Assembly: GCA_964424105.1 (NCBI GenBank)
Contig: CAYRHJ010000029.1
Coordinates: forward strand, 1 to 62,774
Source: CAYRHJ01 sp964424105
GTDB taxonomy: Bacteria > Planctomycetota > Phycisphaerae > UBA1845
Length of the DNA: 62,774 nucleotides
Reading direction: 5' to 3'
Positions 56,777 to 62,774 of the stretch are shown piece by piece. Under the pieces are notes generated by a model. The model ran no database searches. It was not told the DNA's origin and saw only the letters and a list, made by a program, of their open reading frames with translations. The position numbers and the translations under genes are program-made. Position 1 is the first letter of the stretch. Each line of letters starts with the position of its first letter.

Positions 56777-56959
56777 ATGAAAGCTATGATCGCAAGAGCA
56801 AAAGATTTTCTGCGGAGCGAAGATGGGCCGACCGCGACTGAATACGCGGTAATGCTGGCCTTGATCATCGCGGTGGTAATCGCGGCGGTAACACTTCTTG
56901 GCGAAAACGTCGAGAAGGTGTTCGAAAAGGTCGCCGGCGAAGTTGAGGTGCCCGAATAG
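56777..56959 (+). CDS. flp: Flp/Fap-type type IVb pilin
   Basis: 60 residues; ATG with GAAAGGA eight bases upstream. The short basic leader ends at Gly, followed by PTATEYAVMLALIIAVVIAA: cleavage after the Gly would put Glu at +5 and Tyr at +6, the Flp hallmark. The hydrophobic helix ends in TLLGENVEKVFEKV. It is the major subunit of Tad adhesive pili. A strong hairpin follows 22 bp after the stop, which may keep pilin message more abundant than that of the assembly genes. Confidence 0.93.
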   Translation: MKAMIARAKDFLRSEDGPTATEYAVMLALIIAVVIAAVTLLGENVEKVFEKVAGEVEVPE

Positions 56960-56981
56960 GCCCGTATTGCAGCCGAATTTT

Positions 56982-57013
56982 CCGGGGTCCTGCCTTTTTC
57001 AGGCAGGCCCCGG
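56982..57013 (+). terminator. Strong hairpin after flp (attenuator or terminator)
   Basis: CCGGGGTCCTGCCT-TTTTC-AGGCAGGCCCCGG: 13 paired bases with one bulged T. No T-run follows, so it may act as an RNA-stabilising or partial termination element between the pilin and assembly genes. Confidence 0.6.
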
Positions 57014-57112
57014 TTGTCTCCGCTCCTCGCGTATTCTCGCCGGTCACTTCCGGGTTTTCGCCGTACGCCTATTAGCAGGCCCTTGCGGGGTCGGTTAGCT
57101 TCGGATGATGCC

Positions 57113-57682
57113 GTGTTTACGCTAATTCCTGGAAATTATTGGACGCTGGCGTTGGCCGTCTTGGTTCCGGGGACGGTTTATGCATCGATCATCGATTATC
57201 GCGAGCGCCGCGTGCCGAATTGGTTGAACGCGCTTTTGGGCGGCCTGGGACTATTGGCACAACTCAGTTATTTCGGGCTGGCTGGTTTAGGGAACGGTGT
57301 GCTGGGGCTTTTGGTGGGCTTTGGCGTGTTGATCGTACCGTGGATCATGCATGCGATGGGTGCGGGCGACGTCAAACTGATGGCCGCCATTGGCGCCTGG
57401 TTGGGTCCCTACCTGACGGTACTGGGCTTCGGATTGGGTGTGTTGATTGGCGGGGCCATGGGCGTTGTATTGATCCTGACCAGCGGGAAGATGGCGCACG
57501 CCTATTCAAATTTTGGTATCATCCTTCATAAGTGTTCAAGCTGGAAAACGGCGTTCAGTGATTACGGATCCGTGAAAAGCTTCGGGGCGACCACGACCAA
57601 GTTGCCCTATGGTATCCCGTTGACTATCGGTTCGCTGATCGTTCTGGCGGGTCGATATTTCGAATGGCAGGTGTTGCAATGA
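57113..57682 (+). CDS. cpaA: Prepilin peptidase, CpaA/TadV type (A24)
   Basis: About 190 residues, five or six membrane helices. Both catalytic Asp regions are present: SIIDYRERRVPN and the GxGD motif in MGAGDVKLMAAIG. It cleaves the Flp leader at the inner membrane. I use the GTG at 57113 just before the first hydrophobic part; a TTG at 57014, directly after the hairpin, is the longest alternative. The stop overlaps the tadE start (ATGA). Confidence 0.88.
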   Translation: MFTLIPGNYWTLALAVLVPGTVYASIIDYRERRVPNWLNALLGGLGLLAQLSYFGLAGLGNGVLGLLVGFGVLIVPWIMHAMGAGDVKLMAAIGAWLGPYLTVLGFGLGVLIGGAMGVVLILTSGKMAHAYSNFGIILHKCSSWKTAFSDYGSVKSFGATTTKLPYGIPLTIGSLIVLAGRYFEWQVLQ

Positions 57683-58137
57683 TGCAAAATCCAGTAAAAA
57701 CAACGGCCCGACCCACTCGCACGATCCGTCGGGGAGCCGCGCTCGTTGAGTTTGCCGTCGTCCTCCCGCTTTTGCTGTTGGTCGTTTTCGGTATTATCGA
57801 GTTCGGGCAAGTCGCGTTCGTGCGACACGGTCTGATCAATGCAGCCACGCAAGGTGCCCGTGCCGCCATATTGCCGGGGGCGTCGGAGGCATCGGTTCAA
57901 GCCATCGTTGACCAAGCACTGAAGGACGGTGGACTGGACAAGTACGCGATGGAGTGGGGACGCGAAAAGAACTATTTCAGCGGCGTGGGCGAGGATGCCG
58001 CGGCGGATGGTGACCGATCACCCCTTTCGGAAACCGTTACGATTCGTGTTCCGTATTCTGAAATCAGTCTGATTGGGATGTTTGGTGAATTCAATATCGG
58101 GTCGACGTGTACGATGTACCGCGGTCCGTTGGATTAG
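57679..58137 (+). CDS. tadE: TadE-like minor pilin
   Basis: 152 residues from an ATG overlapping the cpaA stop. The N-terminal RRGAALVEFAVVLPLLLLVVFGIIEFGQVAF is the TadE signature: a prepilin-like helix with Glu at the fifth position after GAALV-type processing. The remainder is a small periplasmic domain (INAATQGARAAILPG, VTIRVPYSEISLIG). It is required for Flp pilus assembly in other bacteria. Confidence 0.9.
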   Translation: MMQNPVKTTARPTRTIRRGAALVEFAVVLPLLLLVVFGIIEFGQVAFVRHGLINAATQGARAAILPGASEASVQAIVDQALKDGGLDKYAMEWGREKNYFSGVGEDAAADGDRSPLSETVTIRVPYSEISLIGMFGEFNIGSTCTMYRGPLD

Positions 58138-58282
58138 GGGAAGGAAGCCGGGTCGTTTACGGTATTGGGATGGGAGCGCGGCGGTGGAGTCGATCCGGGC
58201 GAGTCTGTAGGCCGGGGAGACCCGTAGCGGCGACGAGGATGAATGGCAGGTGCCCTTCGGGGCCTATTCAGAGGCGAGGAAC

Positions 58283-59233
58283 ATGCGACTGGGTACAATT
58301 CTTCCGTTAATCGTTGGATTGGGTGCTGGCGTGGTGGCTGTATGGATTGGGCTGCGAGCAATCAACCAGGCGAAGCTATCGAACAAGCCTTCGGATGCGG
58401 TCACGGTGATGGTGGCCAACGCTGAAATACCCTACGCTGCGGAGATTAAGGCAGAAATGCTGGTAGCGAAGTCGTTCGGCACGTTTCCGTTGGAAGGAAA
58501 GTTTGGCAAGACTGACGAACTGGTCGGTCGGGTGGCGTGCACTCGCATCGTGAAGAATACGCCGGTGTTAGTCAGCATGCTGGCTGAAGAAGGCACGTTG
58601 CCGGGGGTCGAAAACCAAATACCCATGGGATTTCGGGCCGAGCCGGTTCTGGTGCAGGCCTACACGGCAGAGGGTTTGGACCCGGGCAACCGGGTGGACG
58701 TGTTGTATTCAGCGAAGAGCTTGACTGGGGGTCGGCTCAGCGGTCCGCGGGTGTTCACGCCGATTCTGCAAAATATTGCCGTTTTTTCCGTGGGTGATCG
58801 AAGGATGGGCATGGAAGAGCCGGAGGCGGTCAAGAAAAAAGGTTCCGCCCGTGGGTCGGCTGCAACACCGGTCAAGGGTGACGTGCCGGTCAAATTGCTG
58901 GTGCGGGTGGAGGACGTGACGACGCTTCAGGCTGCGGCGATGAATGGAACGCTTCAGCTTTCGGTGCGGGCGGCTGGGGACGACACGATATACGAGATGC
59001 CCGATTCGCGCGAGATGTTTTCTGCGGAGGTTGTCGAGGCGGAGGCGGCGAAGGACACATCTGTTTTGATGGTACCGCGATATCACACGGTGAAGATTTT
59101 TGATTCCAAGGGAGCACGAGAAGAAACTTTTCCAATGGGAACTCAGCCGGCCGACGAGGAGGAAGGCGGCGATAAATCGGCCGATGAGTTCGGATCGGAA
59201 CGACGCCGGCAACCAGAAGGTGACCCAGACTAG
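58283..59233 (+). CDS. cpaB: CpaB/RcpC Flp pilus assembly protein
   Basis: 316 residues; ATG with GCGAGGAA just upstream. N-terminal anchor (TILPLIVGLGAGVVAVWIGL), then a SAF domain (VTVMVANAEIPYAAEIKAEMLVAK..., RVACTRIVKNTPVLVSMLAEEG) and a periplasmic RcpC-type part (AYTAEGLDPGNRVDVLYS, VTTLQAAAMNGTLQLSVRAA). The C-terminal 50 residues are acidic and disordered. It stabilises the Tad secretin; no secretin gene is in the window. A 145 bp gap separates it from tadE. Confidence 0.88.
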   Translation: MRLGTILPLIVGLGAGVVAVWIGLRAINQAKLSNKPSDAVTVMVANAEIPYAAEIKAEMLVAKSFGTFPLEGKFGKTDELVGRVACTRIVKNTPVLVSMLAEEGTLPGVENQIPMGFRAEPVLVQAYTAEGLDPGNRVDVLYSAKSLTGGRLSGPRVFTPILQNIAVFSVGDRRMGMEEPEAVKKKGSARGSAATPVKGDVPVKLLVRVEDVTTLQAAAMNGTLQLSVRAAGDDTIYEMPDSREMFSAEVVEAEAAKDTSVLMVPRYHTVKIFDSKGAREETFPMGTQPADEEEGGDKSADEFGSERRRQPEGDPD

Positions 59234-59239
59234 GAGACC

Positions 59240-61276
59240 ATGGCGATGAGACCGACTAAGCAATCCCTAATGCGTCCGCGGAAGACGCGTCACAAGCCCC
59301 GCCGCCGGGGCGTTGTGGCGGTGAAGGTTGCGATTTTGTCAGTGGTGTTGATCGGGTTCGTGGCGTTGGGCGTCGACGTGGGCTTGATGTACAACGCGCG
59401 TCAGGAGCTTCAACGGGCGACGACGGCCTCTGCCATCAGCGCGGCGTCCATGTTCGTTCAGAGCGGAACGTCGGAGGACGGTGCCGAAGCGCTCGGCCGT
59501 CGCGCGGCGGTCGAAGTGGCTGAACAGAATGCGGTGGCCAGTGACCCGCTGACGCTGACTCCTGAAACGGATGTGATTTTTGGTCAGGCCGTTCAGCCGG
59601 AACCGGGTTCATTCTACGAGTTTACGGAGGGGCAGCGTCCCTACAATGCGGTGCGGGTGATCGGTCGTCGGACTCGGGAGGCGCCGGATGGTCCGATTCC
59701 GCTTTACTTTGCGGCCATTTTCGGGCGCACGACCACGGAATACACTTGTAGGGCTACGGCTCTGATGAAGCCGCGGGACATCGTTGTTGTGGCCGACGTA
59801 TCCGATTCGCACAATAATGATTCCGAGTTGCGTCATGTGAATAACACCTGGGTCAATCTTCACGAAGTGTGGATGGACAGTTACGAGCGCGGCGATTGGC
59901 CTGGATGGGACGAAGACGACATGCAGGCCGCGGGTTGGGGTTGGGGGTTTTTCAAGCGTGTGGGTCGTGGTTTTGGTTACGACTCGGAAGTTCAAGGTCG
60001 GCCCGAGTATTGGAATTGGATGGTGCCGGGTGCAGCCGAAGCGGAGCTGGGGTTGCCGGCGTATAACCCGGATCGCGATCACGGATTGGTCAGCTTTCCG
60101 GACTTGCGACGGGGAACGTGGGGCGACGAAGGCGATTACGGGGACATCATCGGTTACCTGTCGCGGGATCGGCAATATCAGGGCACCTTCGATTCCGAGG
60201 ACGACTCGGAAATCAAATTCATCATGGGGAATTACACGATTGGCCGGGGAACCGGCGCTCGTATGGATAACTGGGTGAATCGGGTGGCGGTGGCCACGGG
60301 ATTCGCGGATTGGAACAGCGGTTTGGACGTCGAGGATGCCTGGTGGAAAGTCGCGGGTCTGGACCGAGGTGGTAACGGCGATTCCGTCTTGGACGACGAC
60401 GAGATGATTTGGGGTCCCGAGGGTGACAGGGGCCGAACGGCACGTTTGCGGGACACGAGTTCGTCCGATTACATGAAGGATCTATGGCGAGAATACGCGC
60501 TTTACGTTTCCATGGGTCGATCGAGCATGACGGACGGGCACGCCGGATTTCAGTGGAAGTTTGGGGTCAAGACGTTCGCGAATTTCATGTTGGATCAACG
60601 TAATTCGCACGCGGATTCGCCTGAATTCGCCAAGTCACCGGCGCAGCCCATGCTGGCCGTTAAGAATGCAGTGAAGTTGTTGTCGGACCCGTCGGTGTTG
60701 GCTCCGGAGTATCACGATCAACTGGGCTTGGTTTCATACGGGACGAGTTGTCGCCATGAGCCTTATCCCGATGCCGACGATGATCCCTCGATGTGGTTAA
60801 GTTTCGATCTTTCCGTAGCCACTTCGCGTCTCGACGAACTGCAAGCGGGCTACTACGATGGATACACGAATCTGCACGGTGGGATTCGGGTGGGCCGCGA
60901 GGCTTTGATGACCAGCCCGCCCGCCCGTCCGGGTGCGGCCAAGGTGATGGTCATTCTGAGTGACGGAACACCGACGGCCCATGAAGAGGGCAGTGGAGAT
61001 GGTATTGTCAACGTCGAGGCAGCGGGCAGCGAGGCGATCATTGCTGAGGCTCGCCGCCGGGCGGCGGACGAAGCGGCGTTGGCACGATCCGAGGGCATAC
61101 AGATCGTGACGGTGAGTGTGGGCGCGATGGCGGATCAGGACTTTCTGCGGGAGGAAATCTCGGGCGAGTCCGGACGGCATTTTCACGCCGAAGGCGACAT
61201 TGAAGACTATTCGGAGGATCTCAAGGCCATTTTCCTCCAGATTGCGGACATTCGGCCTGTGACTCTTGTGGAATGA
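59240..61276 (+). CDS. TadG-like VWA protein with large insertion
   Basis: 678 residues. A basic start is followed by one membrane helix (VAVKVAILSVVLIGFVALGV, residues 26-45) with the Tad-like DVGLMYNARQELQRATTASA after it, as in TadG. A VWA domain begins at residue 180: the metal motif D186-V-S188-D-S190 follows VVVA. About 275 residues (191-465) are then inserted, rich in Asp, Trp and Gly, with an EF-hand-like stretch (LDRGGNGDSVLDDDEM, near 374-389). The VWA continues with LGLVSYG, YTNLHGGI (Thr) and VMVILSDGTPTA (Asp575). It likely sits at the pilus base or surface and binds metal and partner proteins. Its stop overlaps cpaE. Confidence 0.82.
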   Translation: MAMRPTKQSLMRPRKTRHKPRRRGVVAVKVAILSVVLIGFVALGVDVGLMYNARQELQRATTASAISAASMFVQSGTSEDGAEALGRRAAVEVAEQNAVASDPLTLTPETDVIFGQAVQPEPGSFYEFTEGQRPYNAVRVIGRRTREAPDGPIPLYFAAIFGRTTTEYTCRATALMKPRDIVVVADVSDSHNNDSELRHVNNTWVNLHEVWMDSYERGDWPGWDEDDMQAAGWGWGFFKRVGRGFGYDSEVQGRPEYWNWMVPGAAEAELGLPAYNPDRDHGLVSFPDLRRGTWGDEGDYGDIIGYLSRDRQYQGTFDSEDDSEIKFIMGNYTIGRGTGARMDNWVNRVAVATGFADWNSGLDVEDAWWKVAGLDRGGNGDSVLDDDEMIWGPEGDRGRTARLRDTSSSDYMKDLWREYALYVSMGRSSMTDGHAGFQWKFGVKTFANFMLDQRNSHADSPEFAKSPAQPMLAVKNAVKLLSDPSVLAPEYHDQLGLVSYGTSCRHEPYPDADDDPSMWLSFDLSVATSRLDELQAGYYDGYTNLHGGIRVGREALMTSPPARPGAAKVMVILSDGTPTAHEEGSGDGIVNVEAAGSEAIIAEARRRAADEAALARSEGIQIVTVSVGAMADQDFLREEISGESGRHFHAEGDIEDYSEDLKAIFLQIADIRPVTLVE

Positions 61277-62541
61277 CAGCAGACAGTAAGGGAGGCGGGA
61301 CTTCGCCCGTGCCGGGTGGAGTCGGTTCAGCGGCGAGCGCCGGGTCCGTGCGCGTGGTGACATGCGATAAGGATACGGGTTCGGCGGATCGTCTGCGCGC
61401 GCTATTGGATCAGATACCCGGCGTTCGCGTGGTGGAGGCGGTTTCCGATCCGCAGAAGATGAGTGACTCGGTGGAAAGGTTTTCCGCCGACCTGGTGCTG
61501 GCCAGTCTGGATTCGGAGCCGGAAACGGTGATGACGGCGGTTTCCGCGGCGGCCAAGGTCCATCGAGAGACCGCTTTTTTTGCGGTTTCCACCAAGAACG
61601 ACGCGAATCTGATTTTGTCGGCCATGCGGTCCGGCTTCAGTGAATTCGTCCGACTGCCTGATGAATCGGCCCGGCTGGTCGATGCGATCGGCGGGTTGCG
61701 ACATCGCGTGGCCAGCGACGGATCGTCGGGACAAATCGTCACGGTGATCGGCAGCGCGGGCGGGGTGGGCTGCACGACGGTGGCGGTGAATCTGGCAGTT
61801 GAACTGGCGGAGAAGAGCCGGCAAGAGGTCGCGCTGGTCGACCTGGATTTTCAGTTCGGGCACGTGGCGATGCTGCTGGACCTGGACATTCAACATTCCA
61901 TAGCGGATCTTTGCGGGCAGGGTAAGACGATCGACGAACGGGTCGTGCAGAAGGCGACCATGAAGCACAAGAGCAACGTTCACGTGGTGGCCCGGCCCAA
62001 GGAATTTGAAGATACGGAAAGCCTTTCCGCTGAAGCCTGCGTCCAACTCATGGGCATTCTCAAGCGCATGTATCCGTACGTGGTGTTGGACGGTCCGACG
62101 CGATTTGATCCTACGGGTCGGGCTATTCTTGACATGGCGGACTGGAACATCCTGGTGGTTCAACCGCTGGTGACCGCGGCGCGGAACGCGAAGCGCATCC
62201 TGCAAGCGCTCAAGAAATATGATTTCAATCTGGACGCGATTCAAGTGGTGTGTAATCGCGCGGGCGGCGGCTTGAGCCACCTGAACGTGCAACGGTTGGA
62301 AAAATCGTTGGGTCATAAGATTATTGCGTGCATTCCAGACGACTGGACGAGCGTCAGCGCCGCCATCAATCTGGGCGAGCCGCTAGCAATGAATGCTCCC
62401 AAGTCCAAGGCCCGTGACGCTATTCGGGAGTTGGCTGATCTGATACGAGGCCGGGATGGAGCGGATGGCAAAGCCGGCGGAATCCTGAGTCGCCTGTTCG
62501 GTGGAAGCAAGGGCGGGTCCGGTGAATCGTCCGGCGGTTGA
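61273..62541 (+). CDS. cpaE: CpaE/TadZ-like pilus localisation ATPase
   Basis: 422 residues from an ATG overlapping the preceding stop (ATGA). Residues 25-140 form a receiver-like domain without clear phosphorylation residues. From residue 155 comes a MinD/ParA-type domain: VIGSAGGVGCTTVAVNLA stands at the Walker A but the usual Lys before TT is Cys, as in atypical TadZ proteins; VDLDFQFGHVAMLLDL and VLDGPTRFDPTGRAIL follow. It positions the pilus machine at a pole or focus. The C-terminus is Gly/Ser-rich. Downstream DNA (62542-62774) has only a family B repeat at 62708. Confidence 0.9.
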   Translation: MTADSKGGGTSPVPGGVGSAASAGSVRVVTCDKDTGSADRLRALLDQIPGVRVVEAVSDPQKMSDSVERFSADLVLASLDSEPETVMTAVSAAAKVHRETAFFAVSTKNDANLILSAMRSGFSEFVRLPDESARLVDAIGGLRHRVASDGSSGQIVTVIGSAGGVGCTTVAVNLAVELAEKSRQEVALVDLDFQFGHVAMLLDLDIQHSIADLCGQGKTIDERVVQKATMKHKSNVHVVARPKEFEDTESLSAEACVQLMGILKRMYPYVVLDGPTRFDPTGRAILDMADWNILVVQPLVTAARNAKRILQALKKYDFNLDAIQVVCNRAGGGLSHLNVQRLEKSLGHKIIACIPDDWTSVSAAINLGEPLAMNAPKSKARDAIRELADLIRGRDGADGKAGGILSRLFGGSKGGSGESSGG

Positions 62542-62707
62542 TCGGCGCCCGATTCGAGGGCGGTGCGGGTCTTTCACCATTAGTCGTGGCAGGATATTGG
62601 CCACGACCCTTGCAGCCCCCATCCAAGCCATTTATTATTGATCTTTGAATGGTCAATTGAACGATGGTTGTCGTTTCCGCGAAAGCGTGGAACGGCAGCA
62701 CGCTTGC

Positions 62708-62736
62708 CTGGACCCCGGCTTTCGCCGGGGTGACGG
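62708..62736. repeat. Family B palindrome at window end
   Basis: CTGGACCCCGGC-TTTCGCCGGGGTGACGG: same design as the other copies with a G/C-shifted stem. It lies after the cpaE gene; any further tad genes would be outside the window. Confidence 0.65.
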
Positions 62737-62774
62737 TTCGGCGGCAAGAACGGATCAACTTCATTACACCATTC

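Overview
The window is 62.8 kb of bacterial chromosome with moderately high G+C, carrying about 41 protein genes and one tRNA. A planctomycete-like organism is the best guess. This rests on the gene mix (futalosine-pathway MqnD, an FHA-SpoIIE phosphatase, Flp/Tad pilus genes with a large VWA protein, DUF2723-type membrane glycosyltransferases, M16, M28 and S9 peptidases), on the many single-gene transcription units, and on intergenic space crowded with short dispersed repeats. It is an inference; no rRNA marker is present.

Layout. 0-5 kb: a PrpB-type lyase, a YjfB-like small protein, repeats and an M16 protease. 5.6-10.7 kb: a divergent isoprenyl-diphosphate-synthase-like protein, a WecA/MraY-type phosphosugar transferase, a methyltransferase and a GT-C glycosyltransferase, suggesting lipid-linked glycan work. 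10.7-15.1 kb: an RND efflux pump and its adaptor. 15.7-20.7 kb: a KAS III-like condensing enzyme coupled to an HpnA/OleD-like dehydrogenase, then acetoacetyl-CoA synthetase and MqnD on the other strand. 21-29.3 kb: FHA-GAF-SpoIIE phosphatase, CAP lipoprotein, a nucleotide-kinase/deoxyribosyltransferase-like fusion with a small partner, an FGG-repeat protein, a MobA-like protein and a ClC channel. 29.4-42 kb: S9 peptidase, a crippled IS630-type element, Fur regulator, ferredoxin, MetK, RecJ, M28 peptidase, GNAT, and a HEAT-repeat/membrane-protein pair. 42.5-51.5 kb: ProS, cardiolipin synthase, tRNA(CAU), a second WecA-type transferase with a DUF2723 protein, and UDP-glucose dehydrogenase. 52.4-56 kb: NifS, HemL, HemC. 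56.7-62.5 kb: a Flp/Tad pilus cluster (flp, prepilin peptidase, tadE, cpaB, VWA/tadG, cpaE).

Three dispersed repeat families fill the spaces between genes. Family A is a hairpin, CCCACCTCC-AAA-GGAGGTGGG, with fixed flanks; its arms equal the anti-Shine-Dalgarno and Shine-Dalgarno sequences, and one copy has a compensated stem. Family B is the CATTCCGGCG-CGCCGGAATG palindrome. Family C is GAGCCGCGACCGTCAGGGAGCGG and a GAGCGCAAAGCGAGCGG variant. They occur with local tandem arrays (15, 17, 29 and 64 bp periods) and with two duplications of gene tails.

The most unusual items are the family A hairpins and their six-fold array ahead of the cardiolipin synthase gene, the kinase-deoxyribosyltransferase fusion, the VWA protein with about 275 residues inserted behind its metal motif, and the 823 bp IS630 derivative that lost its catalytic core but kept both ends and TA duplications. 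I did not see a clear-cut new defence or metabolic system; these are leads.
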